Source: JARDZU01 sp963730285
GTDB lineage: Bacteria; Actinomycetota; Acidimicrobiia; Spongiisociales; ZC4RG35
Direction: 5' to 3'
Length of the DNA: 64,000 nucleotides
NCBI GenBank assembly: GCA_963730285.1
Contig: CAVSQY010000003.1
Coordinates: 1-64,000 of the forward strand
The stretch's first letter is position 1; each line of letters begins with the position of its first letter. Shown here piece after piece: positions 18,068 to 26,780 of this stretch. The position numbers and the translations under genes are program-made. Under the pieces are notes generated by a model, which was not told where the DNA came from, ran no database searches, and saw only the letters and a program-made list of their open reading frames with translations.

Positions 18068-18950
18068 TGGTCAGCTCCAGATAGACGTCTTCCAGGGAGG
18101 GGCGCTCCACCACGATGTTGCCCAGCTCGAGCCCAGACTCGATGGCCCAGGAGGTGAGCTCATGCAACGAGCGCGTCGGCGAGTCGACCCGCGCCTCATA
18201 CTGGCCACCACCCGTGGCCAGCACTTCGATCCCCAGCCCTTCCGGCTCGATGTCCCTGGGCAGTGAGAAGCGAATGATCGTCTGACTGTCGCTTCTGCCA
18301 CCCAGGGTGTCAGGCGTGCCCTCCGCCACGATGTGGCCATGATCGATCACTGCGATCCTGTCGGCGAGGTGCTGGGCTTCGTCCATGTAATGAGTGGTGA
18401 GGAGGATCGTCTTTCCCAGGTTTGCCAGGTTCTCGAGGATGCTCCAGGCCTGCCGGCGGGCAGAGGGATCAAAACCGGTCGTCGGCTCGTCGAGAAAGAG
18501 AAGGTCGGGATCACCGACCAGGCCGAGTGCGAGCTCGAGTCTTCGCTGCTGGCCCCCGGAGAGGGTCTTGATCCGATCGTCCGATTTGTCTTCGAGACCG
18601 ACCAACTCGATCAGGTAACCCGGTTCGATGCGCTTGGAGTACATTCCTCCGTAGACGGTGAGAGACTCTCTCACCGTCAGCTCGCGCTCCACCGCGCCCT
18701 CCTGGAGCACTATGCCGATGTGTTCCCTGAACTCCCGGCCACCTTCGATCGGGTCGCTGCCCAATACCGTGACCTGGCCTTCAGTCGACTCCCGGTGGCC
18801 CTCGAGGATCTCGACGATGGTGGTCTTCCCGGCCCCATTGGGGCCGAGAAGAGCGAAGACCTCCCCGGTCTCGACCACGAGATCGACCCCGTCGACCGCG
18901 GCAAGCTCGCCATAACGCTTGACGAGGCCATGTATCTCGATGGCGGGCAT
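18057..18950 (-). CDS. ABC transporter ATP-binding protein (DrrA-like)
   Basis: 297 residues. Walker A is GPNGAGKTTIVEIL, the signature is TLSGGQQRRLELALG, and Walker B is LLFLDEPTTGFDP, followed by the LTTHYMDEA switch region. The C-terminal ~80 residues form the extension seen in DrrA/CcmA-type ATPases. It energises the ABC-2 permease that follows. TAATAT lies exactly six bases upstream of the ATG (minus strand), so the message is probably leaderless, with its promoter between this gene and the SLH gene. Confidence 0.92.
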   Translation of the reverse strand: MPAIEIHGLVKRYGELAAVDGVDLVVETGEVFALLGPNGAGKTTIVEILEGHRESTEGQVTVLGSDPIEGGREFREHIGIVLQEGAVERELTVRESLTVYGGMYSKRIEPGYLIELVGLEDKSDDRIKTLSGGQQRRLELALGLVGDPDLLFLDEPTTGFDPSARRQAWSILENLANLGKTILLTTHYMDEAQHLADRIAVIDHGHIVAEGTPDTLGGRSDSQTIIRFSLPRDIEPEGLGIEVLATGGGQYEARVDSPTRSLHELTSWAIESGLELGNIVVERPSLEDVYLELTSDN

Positions 18951-19030
18951 CGGGCGATATTAGAGAGTTGAAGTCAACGGGCGGCCAATGGAAATCTTGA
19001 GTTCCGTGCCGGGGAGACCGATGAGGAGGG

Positions 19031-20638
19031 GTGGCTTGGTTGACCGCGTTCGGATTGGCGATCTTGTTGGCGGTCCTGCCCCCTGGGGGAAGCTTCGTCG
19101 ACGACGACGGGAACGTCCATGAGGGAGGCATCGAGGCGATCGCCGCAGCCGGGATCACCCAAGGATGCAACCCGCCGGCCAACGACCGCTACTGCCCCGA
19201 CCGTGTGGTCACCCGAGGGCAGATGGCAGCCTTCCTGAGCCGAGCCCTCCATCTGCCGGCCACCAACACCAACCGTTTCACCGACGACAACGGCCACCTG
19301 TTCGAGAACGCCATCAACCAACTGGCCGAAGCCGGGATCACCCAAGGATGCAACCCGCCCGCCAACACCCATTTCTGTCCCGACCGCGACATGACCCGGG
19401 GGCAGATGGCCGCCATGCTGGCTCGAGCCTTCCATTATCCACCCTCGACCTTCGACCGGTTCACCGACGACAACGGCCACCTGTTCGAGAATGCGATCCA
19501 GGCCATCGCCGCCCAGGGAGTCACCGTCGGATGCAACCCGCCCGCCAACACCCACTTCTGTCCCGACCAAGAAGTCACCCGGGACCAGATGGCCACATTC
19601 CTCACCCGAGCACTCGGACTCACCCCCAACCGGCCACCCGACCGGCTCCTCCCCCTCCCCGGCAACCCGGCCGGGAACTCGACAGTGCCGTCTGCTGCCA
19701 GCGAGGTCGACACCTCCTCGCCGGACCACGTCATCGGCAACGGGACTCCCCAAAGCTGCACGTCACAAGCGGTGGTGGCTGCCGTCGCTCGGGGCGGGAT
19801 CATCACGTTCGATTGCGGCCCGGGACCGGTGACTATCGTCATGACATCGACGGCGCGAGTCTTCAATGACACCGGCCCCGAGATCGTGATCGACGGTGGC
19901 GGCAAGGTGACTCTGAGCGGCGGCGGCCAGCGGCGCATCCTCTACATGAACACCTGCGACCCAGCACTGGTCTGGACGACATCGCATTGTCAGAATCAGG
20001 ATCACCCCAGCTTGACGGTCCAAAACCTCGGTTTCGTCGACGGAGACTCGACGGGCGCCGACCCCGACGGTGGAGGCGCCATCTGGGTTCGGGGCGGTCG
20101 GTTCAAGATCCTCAACTCCGTGTTTGCACGCAACACCTGCGATCCAACAGGGCCGGATGTGGGCGGAGCTTCGGTCCGGGTGTTCAGCCAATACAACGGG
20201 CTTCCGGTCTATGTGGTCAACAGCACCTTCGGTGGCGGGCCCGCTTTTGCCAACAAGTGCTCGAACTCCGGTGGGATCAGCAGCATCGGAGTGTCGTGGA
20301 CCATCATCAACAGCCTCTTCACGGACAACGAGACCACCGGCTGGGGAGCCAACCCCCAGCAGAACGGCACACCCGGTGGTGGGAACGGAGGGGCCATCTA
20401 TCTAGATGGGAACACCATGACTCTTCGCGTCCAAGGAACGCGGATCGAGCAAAACCACGCCAGGGAAGGCGGCGGGGCCATCTTCTTTGTCAGCAATGAC
20501 CGCTCGGGGCACCTGATCATCGAGGACTCGGTCCTTCGGCACAACCCGAGTGACGGATTCGAGACCGCCGGGTTCCCCGGGATCTTCTATCTGGGCCATG
20601 GCCCGATTCAGGTGATCAACTCGGTGATACAGGACTGA
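19031..20638 (+). CDS. Secreted protein: three SLH-type repeats plus right-handed beta-helix domain
   Basis: 535 residues. A short hydrophobic N-terminus (AFGLAILLAVLPPGGSF) without the usual positive charges precedes three ~60-residue SLH-like repeats. Each carries two cysteines (GITQGCNPPAN...FCPD) and a TRGQMAAFL helix (about residues 20-200). After a Pro-rich linker comes a parallel beta-helix with IDGGGKVTLSGGGQRR, GGAIWVRGGRFKILNS and GGAIYLDGN turns (about 270-530). SLH repeats normally anchor proteins to the cell wall; beta-helices often bind or cleave polysaccharides. Start uncertain: AGGAGG at 19024 is very close to the GTG at 19031 and better spaced for a TTG at 19040. Confidence 0.85.
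   Translation: MAWLTAFGLAILLAVLPPGGSFVDDDGNVHEGGIEAIAAAGITQGCNPPANDRYCPDRVVTRGQMAAFLSRALHLPATNTNRFTDDNGHLFENAINQLAEAGITQGCNPPANTHFCPDRDMTRGQMAAMLARAFHYPPSTFDRFTDDNGHLFENAIQAIAAQGVTVGCNPPANTHFCPDQEVTRDQMATFLTRALGLTPNRPPDRLLPLPGNPAGNSTVPSAASEVDTSSPDHVIGNGTPQSCTSQAVVAAVARGGIITFDCGPGPVTIVMTSTARVFNDTGPEIVIDGGGKVTLSGGGQRRILYMNTCDPALVWTTSHCQNQDHPSLTVQNLGFVDGDSTGADPDGGGAIWVRGGRFKILNSVFARNTCDPTGPDVGGASVRVFSQYNGLPVYVVNSTFGGGPAFANKCSNSGGISSIGVSWTIINSLFTDNETTGWGANPQQNGTPGGGNGGAIYLDGNTMTLRVQGTRIEQNHAREGGGAIFFVSNDRSGHLIIEDSVLRHNPSDGFETAGFPGIFYLGHGPIQVINSVIQD
19037..19644. repeat. Perfect 608-bp direct repeat, copy 1 (SLH cassette)
   Basis: Base-for-base identical to 20648-21255, offset 1,611 bases. It encodes the N-terminal hydrophobic segment and all three SLH repeats. 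Identity stops abruptly at the linker, after the codons for PPDR; just outside the left edge only two differences occur in the first six bases of the reading frame. Confidence 0.97.
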
Positions 20639-20641
20639 GTG

Positions 20642-22132
20642 ATGGCCTGGTTGACCGCGTTCGGATTGGCGATCTTGTTGGCGGTCCTGCCCCCTGGGGG
20701 AAGCTTCGTCGACGACGACGGGAACGTCCATGAGGGAGGCATCGAGGCGATCGCCGCAGCCGGGATCACCCAAGGATGCAACCCGCCGGCCAACGACCGC
20801 TACTGCCCCGACCGTGTGGTCACCCGAGGGCAGATGGCAGCCTTCCTGAGCCGAGCCCTCCATCTGCCGGCCACCAACACCAACCGTTTCACCGACGACA
20901 ACGGCCACCTGTTCGAGAACGCCATCAACCAACTGGCCGAAGCCGGGATCACCCAAGGATGCAACCCGCCCGCCAACACCCATTTCTGTCCCGACCGCGA
21001 CATGACCCGGGGGCAGATGGCCGCCATGCTGGCTCGAGCCTTCCATTATCCACCCTCGACCTTCGACCGGTTCACCGACGACAACGGCCACCTGTTCGAG
21101 AATGCGATCCAGGCCATCGCCGCCCAGGGAGTCACCGTCGGATGCAACCCGCCCGCCAACACCCACTTCTGTCCCGACCAAGAAGTCACCCGGGACCAGA
21201 TGGCCACATTCCTCACCCGAGCACTCGGACTCACCCCCAACCGGCCACCCGACCGATGTCCGACCCTGCCGGCCGACGACATCTGGAACACACCCGTCGA
21301 TCTACTTCCGGTCGATGCCCACTCCGGCCAGTACGTGGCGAGCATCGGAACGTCGGCAAAGGTCCACGCCGACTTCGGCTCAGGTGTCTGGCCCCCAGGC
21401 TCGAACAGCCCCATTGGCATACCTTTCGTGGAGGTCCCGGACGGGACAGCGCCGGTGAGCATCACCTACACCGCCTATGGGAGCGAATCCGACCCCGGGC
21501 CATTCCCGGTACCCGCCGATGCCCCGATCGAAGGTGGCCCCGATGCAACGGGAGATCGACACGTCATCGTGGTCGATCGCTATCGATGTGAGCTCTTCGA
21601 GTTGTTCGATGCGCAGCCCGGTCCCGGCAACGGCTGGCGGGCCGCCTCAGGGGCCAGATACGACCTGGGATCGTCACAGCTGAGGCCCGACGGCTGGACC
21701 TCGGCCGACGCCGCCGGTTTGCCGATATTCCCCGGTCTGGTTCGGTATGGGGAGGTGGCCTTGGGTCACATCGACCATGCGATCCGATTCACCGCCCCCA
21801 CCACACGATCCGCTCACGTGTGGCCGGCTCGCCACGACGCATCGAGCTCAAACAACCCCAGCCTGCCGCCCATGGGCCAGAGGTTCCGCCTCAAGGCCTC
21901 ATTCGACATCTCATCGTTCTCGCCGGATGCCCGGGTCATCCTCCAGGCCATGAAGGAATACGGGTTGATCCTGGCCGACAACGGATCCTCGTGGTACGTC
22001 TCCGGAGCACCAGACCCAAGATGGGACAACGATGTCCTCCATGAGCTCGACGTCATCTCCGGCTCGGCCTTCGAGGCGGTGGATGTCACCTCCTTGATCG
22101 TCGACCCCAATTCAGGGGAAACACAGCCCTGA
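20642..22132 (+). CDS. Secreted protein: identical SLH module plus conserved domain of unknown function
   Basis: 496 residues. The first ~205 match the preceding protein exactly. The C-terminal ~290 residues are unrelated to the beta-helix: DDIWNTPVDLLPVDAHSGQY, IPFVEVPDG, DRHVIVVDRYRCELFELFDA, LRPDGWTSADAAGLPIFPGL, HIDHAIRFT and GSAFEAVD. I recognise this as a conserved secreted domain found in diverse bacteria but know no assigned function. The ATG at 20642 has AGGA eight bases upstream and begins three bases after the preceding stop, so the two genes are co-transcribed. Confidence 0.85.
   Translation: MAWLTAFGLAILLAVLPPGGSFVDDDGNVHEGGIEAIAAAGITQGCNPPANDRYCPDRVVTRGQMAAFLSRALHLPATNTNRFTDDNGHLFENAINQLAEAGITQGCNPPANTHFCPDRDMTRGQMAAMLARAFHYPPSTFDRFTDDNGHLFENAIQAIAAQGVTVGCNPPANTHFCPDQEVTRDQMATFLTRALGLTPNRPPDRCPTLPADDIWNTPVDLLPVDAHSGQYVASIGTSAKVHADFGSGVWPPGSNSPIGIPFVEVPDGTAPVSITYTAYGSESDPGPFPVPADAPIEGGPDATGDRHVIVVDRYRCELFELFDAQPGPGNGWRAASGARYDLGSSQLRPDGWTSADAAGLPIFPGLVRYGEVALGHIDHAIRFTAPTTRSAHVWPARHDASSSNNPSLPPMGQRFRLKASFDISSFSPDARVILQAMKEYGLILADNGSSWYVSGAPDPRWDNDVLHELDVISGSAFEAVDVTSLIVDPNSGETQP
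20648..21255. repeat. Perfect 608-bp direct repeat, copy 2 (SLH cassette)
   Basis: Second copy of the SLH-encoding cassette described at 19037. No difference was found on line-by-line comparison, including third codon positions, which points to recent duplication or gene conversion rather than protein-level selection. Confidence 0.97.
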
Positions 22133-22234
22133 AGGTTCGACGAGCCGATGGCACTGGAAACCCCCTGGTAGCCGCAACCGGTGCGATTTAGTCTGTCCTA
22201 CGGGTAGGGGTGTCGAGAAGGGGACGGGCAAGAC

Positions 22235-23209
22235 ATGAGACCAGGAGAGCCCGCGTCGGCGACGCCGCTCGTGCTGGAGAGCGCGACATGCTGCATTTGC
22301 CGCTCGACAGACGCCGCGGTGCCGGTTGCAGTCGGCGAGGACTTCGAATACCGCACCAGCCCGGATCAGTTCGTCATGTTTCGATGCAATCGATGCGACA
22401 CGTTGTTCCTGAGCCCGAGACCGGCATCCAGCGAGCTAGGGCGCATCTATTCCGACGACTACCACGCCTATGACTTCTCACCGGAGCGATTCGGGTTGGC
22501 ATATCAGGCTCGCTCTCGCCTGGAGGCGAGACGGCTCAACCGATGGGTGGGTGGCCTCGGTCCCGGATCTCGAATCATCGACATTGGGGCCGGTGACGGC
22601 TTCCACCTCGGCCTTCTCCGCCAATTCGGCGACCCCAGCTGGAGATTGGAAGCTCTGGAACCCGACGAGCGAGCAGTCGAGATCCTGTCGGGCAGAGGCC
22701 TCGAGGTCCATCAGGGGTCTCTCGGCGACTCACAGCTGGACGAGGGCGGCTACGACTTCGCCATGATGATCATGGTCATCGAGCATGTCGCCGACCCGGC
22801 CGCGGTGATGGGAGCCGCATTCGACATCCTCAAGCCTGGTGGCCGACTCGGTGTGGTGACGGACAACATCGAGGCACCGGATGCCCGGCTCGGCAAGAGG
22901 CGTCATTGGGGCGGGTACCACTTCCCACGTCACTTCAACCTGTTCAGCTCGAGATCGCTTCAGGCCCTGGCCGCTGAAGCTGGTTTCGAGATCGATTCCC
23001 TGACCACGATGGTGAGCCCGGTCAATTGGACCTACTCCGTTCGCAACCTCCTGGACGATTGGGGCGCCCCTGACTGGATTGTCAATCGTTTCAGCCTGGA
23101 GTCACCGGTGGCATTGGCGTTGTTCACCGCTATCGACGCCATCGCGCGGCCGATAGGAAACGGCGCCCTGCTCAGAGGTCTCTTCCGGAAGCCGATGGAC
23201 ACACAATGA
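22235..23209 (+). CDS. Class I SAM-dependent methyltransferase with N-terminal zinc knuckles
   Basis: 324 residues. Four cysteines in CCIC and CNRC (about residues 18-55) form a probable zinc site. The Rossmann SAM motif is IIDIGAGDGFHLGLL (about 110-125), followed by EALEPDERAVEI and MIMVIEHVADPAAVM. Such proteins often methylate sugars or sugar nucleotides in polysaccharide clusters. It is the first gene of the plus-strand polysaccharide operon and its stop overlaps the next start as ATGA. Confidence 0.88.
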   Translation: MRPGEPASATPLVLESATCCICRSTDAAVPVAVGEDFEYRTSPDQFVMFRCNRCDTLFLSPRPASSELGRIYSDDYHAYDFSPERFGLAYQARSRLEARRLNRWVGGLGPGSRIIDIGAGDGFHLGLLRQFGDPSWRLEALEPDERAVEILSGRGLEVHQGSLGDSQLDEGGYDFAMMIMVIEHVADPAAVMGAAFDILKPGGRLGVVTDNIEAPDARLGKRRHWGGYHFPRHFNLFSSRSLQALAAEAGFEIDSLTTMVSPVNWTYSVRNLLDDWGAPDWIVNRFSLESPVALALFTAIDAIARPIGNGALLRGLFRKPMDTQ

Positions 23210-24516
23210 GCGATCCAGTTGCCATCGTTGGGGCCGGGCTGGCGGGCCTGGTCGCCGCCGACGAGTTGAGGCGAAGAGGCAGAGAGGTCCAGGTGTACGA
23301 AGCCGGACCGCAAGTGGGTGGCTTGGGGAGGAGCTTCCATGACGATGAGGGGTTCACGATGGACTTCGGCGCCCACTTCATAACCAATCGACTGGCGGCG
23401 GCTCTTGGAATGTCGGCCTCATGTCGAACAGTCACCTACTACGGCGAGTCTGTCTTTCATGCCGGCAAGGTCAGCAGCTATCCGTTCGGTCTTCTCACCA
23501 ATCCGCGATTTGTGGCATCGGCGCTGATGTCGCGCGCTCGGCCTGGCCGGCCGGCGCGGTCTGCGGCCGACGCATTCAGACAGAGCTACGGAGCTGCGAT
23601 TTCGAAGGAAGTCGCCGAGCCCTTGCTCGAAGCATGGTCCGGGCTCCCCGCCGGCGAGTTGTCGGCGGCCGTTGCGGACAAGCTCTCGACCAGCGTCCCC
23701 AAGGTGGTTTGGCTCAGGGTCGCCGGAAGGATCACCCGGCGCGCCGTCGCCATCGGGTACTGCCACGAGCAACCGGAGAGTGCCTCCGTCTGGCACGTCT
23801 ACCCCAACCACGGCATCGGCGCATTGGTCAAGCAGCTGGCCAATCGAGTGAGCGATTCCGTTTCGCTGTCGTCCCCCGTTCAGGCGATCAACATCGAAAA
23901 CGACAAAGTGAGTTCGATCGTGGTCAACGACGAGGTGAGGAAGGTGAGCGCCGCCGTGTCGACTGCACCGGTCAACATCCTCCCCAAGATCGTCACCGGC
24001 ACCGAAGCGCTCCAGCACATGACTCGCTTCAAGTACCGGCCGATGACGTTCGTTAATCTGAAGCTGGAAGGTCGGGGTTTGCTCCCCGATGTGGTGACCT
24101 GGGCACCGGAGAGCCGATTCCCCTTCTTTCGCCTGACCGAGGCGCCCATCTCGATGCCGTGGCTGGCGCCGGAGGGAAAGACGGTCATAACCGCCGATCT
24201 CGGTTGCGAGGTCGGTGATGACATTTGGGCCGCCGGCGATGACGAGCTCACCGAATTGGTGTTGGACAGCATCGAGCCGATCGTCCCAGGGATCAGGCGA
24301 AAGTACCTGGGGAGCCAAGTCATGAGGACCCCATATGCATATCCGGTGTTCAGCCTCGACTACGAGGCCGAGCGTCAGGATTGGGCCCGGGGAACCGGGG
24401 TCGACGGACTGGTCTCGATCGGCAGGAATGGCGAGTTCGACCATATCCTGATGGAAGACCTCTACTGGCGGACGCTGCGAGCCATGCACCGACTCGACCC
24501 GGCCAGAGATGGCTGA
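23206..24516 (+). CDS. FAD-dependent amine-oxidase/UDP-galactopyranose-mutase-like protein
   Basis: 436 residues. The FAD motif AIVGAGLAGLVAADEL is at the N-terminus, then YEAGPQVGGLGRSF and MDFGAHFITN, typical of the protoporphyrinogen-oxidase/amine-oxidase superfamily. The C-terminal VSIGRNGEFDH closes the FAD site. In polysaccharide loci this type often acts like UDP-galactopyranose mutase or an unknown sugar-lipid redox enzyme. ATGA overlap with the methyltransferase and an eight-base overlap with the epimerase indicate coupling. A second, divergent FAD enzyme lies at 27746. Confidence 0.8.
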   Translation: MSDPVAIVGAGLAGLVAADELRRRGREVQVYEAGPQVGGLGRSFHDDEGFTMDFGAHFITNRLAAALGMSASCRTVTYYGESVFHAGKVSSYPFGLLTNPRFVASALMSRARPGRPARSAADAFRQSYGAAISKEVAEPLLEAWSGLPAGELSAAVADKLSTSVPKVVWLRVAGRITRRAVAIGYCHEQPESASVWHVYPNHGIGALVKQLANRVSDSVSLSSPVQAINIENDKVSSIVVNDEVRKVSAAVSTAPVNILPKIVTGTEALQHMTRFKYRPMTFVNLKLEGRGLLPDVVTWAPESRFPFFRLTEAPISMPWLAPEGKTVITADLGCEVGDDIWAAGDDELTELVLDSIEPIVPGIRRKYLGSQVMRTPYAYPVFSLDYEAERQDWARGTGVDGLVSIGRNGEFDHILMEDLYWRTLRAMHRLDPARDG

Positions 24517-25606
24517 CCAACCACACATCGCAATCGTCCTCGGCACCAGACCCGAGATCATCAAGCTGGGAAACATCATTCGCATGTTGGGCCCGAAGGC
24601 CGAAGTCATCCATACCGGCCAGCACTATGACACGAGTCTCTCGACCGTCTTCTTCGATGCTTTCGGGCTCGATGAGCCAAGGACCTCGGTCGCGATCGGC
24701 GGAAAGAGCCGAGGCGAGCAGATCGGCCGTGGGACCGCCGCACTGGCGAAGCTGTTCGCCAAAAGAAGGCCCGATGCCGTGGTCGTTCAGGGCGACACCA
24801 ACTCGACCCTCGCTGCGGCACTGGCGGCCAATGCCGAGGAGATCCCCTTGGTCCACGTGGAAGCTGGTCTCCGAAGTCACGATCGCGACATGCCCGAAGA
24901 GCACAATCGGGTCCTGACCGATCATCTCACCGACCTGTGCCTGGCACCAACGTCGGTGTCCGAGGGCAATCTCGTGGACGAGGGCATATCCCGCGATCGG
25001 ATCCGCGTGACCGGGAACACCGTCGTGGAGGCGGTGATCGGCCTCCTGCCCGATGCGAGCGAGCGAGCGTTCATCCTCGACAGTCATGGCCTCGAACCCC
25101 AACGGTTCGTCCTGTCCACGCTCCATCGCCCGGAGAACGTGGATGATCCCGAATCTTTCTCTCGTATCCTCGATGAGCTCAAGAGGATTTCGCTTCCAGT
25201 GGTGCTCCCCTTGCACCCCAGGTCCAGGACCCGACTCATCGACCAAGGCCTCACCCACCTCACGGACGGCATCGATCTGATCGATCCGATCGGCTATCGA
25301 GAGTTTCTCGGCCTTCTTTCTGAGGCGGCCATGGCAGTGGGCGACTCCGGTGGCGTGCAGGAGGAGGTTTCGGTGCTCAAGAGGCCGATGATCGTGGTAC
25401 GCCGATCAACCGAGCGACCTGAGGTCCTCGGCACATTTGCCCGGCTTGTGCCCGGAGGGCATGGCCTGGCAGATGAGGCAAATCAGTGGCTGGAAGACCT
25501 CGACTCGACACTGCAGGGCCTGAGCGCGATTCCCTCGCCATACGGGGAGGGCAAAGCGTCGGTCAAGTCGGTGGCGGCAATCGAAGACCTGTTGTCACAC
25601 CTCTAA
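24509..25606 (+). CDS. Non-hydrolysing UDP-GlcNAc 2-epimerase family (WecB/WbpI-like)
   Basis: 365 residues. Family motifs: GTRPEIIKLGNII, HTGQHYDTSL, VVQGDTNSTLAAALAA, VEAGLRSHDRDMPEEHNR, TLHRPENVD and GDSGGVQEEVSVL. The catalytic acid and base region (D/E/E/H) is intact. The family converts UDP-GlcNAc to UDP-ManNAc, or in WbpI epimerises UDP-2,3-diacetamido-glucuronate. The second option is attractive because WbpB-, WbpE- and WbpD-like genes lie on the opposite strand nearby. Substrate remains an inference. Confidence 0.92.
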   Translation: MADQPHIAIVLGTRPEIIKLGNIIRMLGPKAEVIHTGQHYDTSLSTVFFDAFGLDEPRTSVAIGGKSRGEQIGRGTAALAKLFAKRRPDAVVVQGDTNSTLAAALAANAEEIPLVHVEAGLRSHDRDMPEEHNRVLTDHLTDLCLAPTSVSEGNLVDEGISRDRIRVTGNTVVEAVIGLLPDASERAFILDSHGLEPQRFVLSTLHRPENVDDPESFSRILDELKRISLPVVLPLHPRSRTRLIDQGLTHLTDGIDLIDPIGYREFLGLLSEAAMAVGDSGGVQEEVSVLKRPMIVVRRSTERPEVLGTFARLVPGGHGLADEANQWLEDLDSTLQGLSAIPSPYGEGKASVKSVAAIEDLLSHL

Positions 25607-25613
25607 ACGCCCA

Positions 25614-25641
25614 TTGAGATCGACGCCAGCCCAACTAGATT
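25614..25641 (+). promoter_or_regulatory. Predicted sigma-70-like promoter, leaderless, for the GT2 gene
   Basis: TTGAGA (25614-25619) and TAGATT (25636-25641) are separated by 16 bases. The -10 box ends seven bases before the GTG at 25649, so transcription would begin at or next to the start codon. No Shine-Dalgarno is visible. This is a visual prediction. Confidence 0.4.
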
Positions 25642-25648
25642 GATCGGC

Positions 25649-26776
25649 GTGGGCGGGGAGACAATAGCGGGTATACAACATTCGAATTCGGGGCCGGTGA
25701 ACGACCCTGAAGTGTCCATCGTCGTCCCCGCATTCAACGAGGCGGCCCACCTCGAATCAAACCTTTCCGAGATTCGGGATCATTTGGATCAGGCGCCTTA
25801 CAGCTGGGAACTGGTGGTCGTCGACGACGGAAGCACCGATGGAACCGGGGCGGCGGGGCGGCGGTTCGCCCATAGCAACGATCGAGTGCAGGTCGTCGAG
25901 CACGTAACCAATCTCGGCCTGGGACAGGCCCTCAAGAGTGGCTTTCGCGCAGCCAAGGGCACCTACCTGGTCGTGATCGATGCGGATCTCAGCTATGACC
26001 CCACCCATATCGACCGTCTCGTGGCCACGATCAAGACCACCGGTGCGAGGGTGGTCGTCGCCTCGCCTTATCTTCCCGACGGCTCGGTCACGGGTGTGCC
26101 CAAGCTGCGAGAGCTCCTGAGTAGAGGAGCCAATCGCCTCTTGAGGATGGTGTCCAACAGCCACGTGTCAACCGTCACCGGGATGGTGCGGGCCTACGAC
26201 AGGGAGTTCCTCAACGGGTTGAGCCTGAAGTCGGTCGACAACCAGATAAACGCCGAGATCATCTACAAGACCGACATGCTCCGTGAGCGCATCGTCGAGA
26301 TCCCGGCACACCTGGTCTGGACCCGGGACGACGAAGACACCAGGCGACGGCGAGCCGGGTTCAGCATCATCCGGACAACCATCGATTTTCTCTTTTCCGG
26401 GTTCATCTTTCGACCGTTCCTCTTCTTCATCCTCCCGGGTACGGTGCTCGGGCTCCTAGCCCTCTACTCGCTCGGCTGGTTCGGCTATCACGTTCTCTCT
26501 TTCCTCCCCCAAACCACCGGGTCCCTCGACAACCAGATCTCCGAGGCGGCCGCAGCGGCGTTCGTGGAGAGCCCACACAGCTTGGTCATTGGGGGGATCG
26601 CCATGATCTTTGCCTTCCAGCTGATCAGCTTGGGCATCGTGTCGGCACAGAGCAAGAGATACTTCGAAGAGCTGTATTTTCAGGGTGCTTGGCTGGCCAG
26701 CCACACTTCCCAAGCTCCGGGCTTGCCCCATCCTGTCGATGTGCTCACCAGCGTCACCACCCAGGGGCAGCGCTAG
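25649..26776 (+). CDS. Family 2 glycosyltransferase with C-terminal membrane helices
   Basis: 375 residues if the GTG at 25649 is used; a TTG at 25640 and a GTG at 25697 are in frame. The GT-A domain shows SIVVPAFNEAAHLE, VVVDDGSTDGT and the metal-binding VIDADLSYDP, with RRRAGFSIIRTTIDFLFSG before two membrane helices. It resembles dolichyl/polyprenyl-phosphate mannose synthases and related GT2 enzymes, which load sugars on a lipid carrier. The last gene of the plus-strand polysaccharide operon; it ends five bases from the convergent deacetylase gene. Confidence 0.88.
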   Translation: MGGETIAGIQHSNSGPVNDPEVSIVVPAFNEAAHLESNLSEIRDHLDQAPYSWELVVVDDGSTDGTGAAGRRFAHSNDRVQVVEHVTNLGLGQALKSGFRAAKGTYLVVIDADLSYDPTHIDRLVATIKTTGARVVVASPYLPDGSVTGVPKLRELLSRGANRLLRMVSNSHVSTVTGMVRAYDREFLNGLSLKSVDNQINAEIIYKTDMLRERIVEIPAHLVWTRDDEDTRRRRAGFSIIRTTIDFLFSGFIFRPFLFFILPGTVLGLLALYSLGWFGYHVLSFLPQTTGSLDNQISEAAAAAFVESPHSLVIGGIAMIFAFQLISLGIVSAQSKRYFEELYFQGAWLASHTSQAPGLPHPVDVLTSVTTQGQR

Positions 26777-26780
26777 AGGT

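Noticed and set aside
18974..19753. 259-residue minus-strand frame antisense to the first SLH gene, repeated antisense to the second (20402-21181)
   Set aside because: Mirror frame caused by the GC-biased codons of the repeated SLH cassette; duplicates only because the cassette is duplicated.
23419..24609. 396-residue minus-strand frame inside the FAD enzyme gene
   Set aside because: Antisense shadow; no ribosome site or family match and the plus-strand gene is intact.
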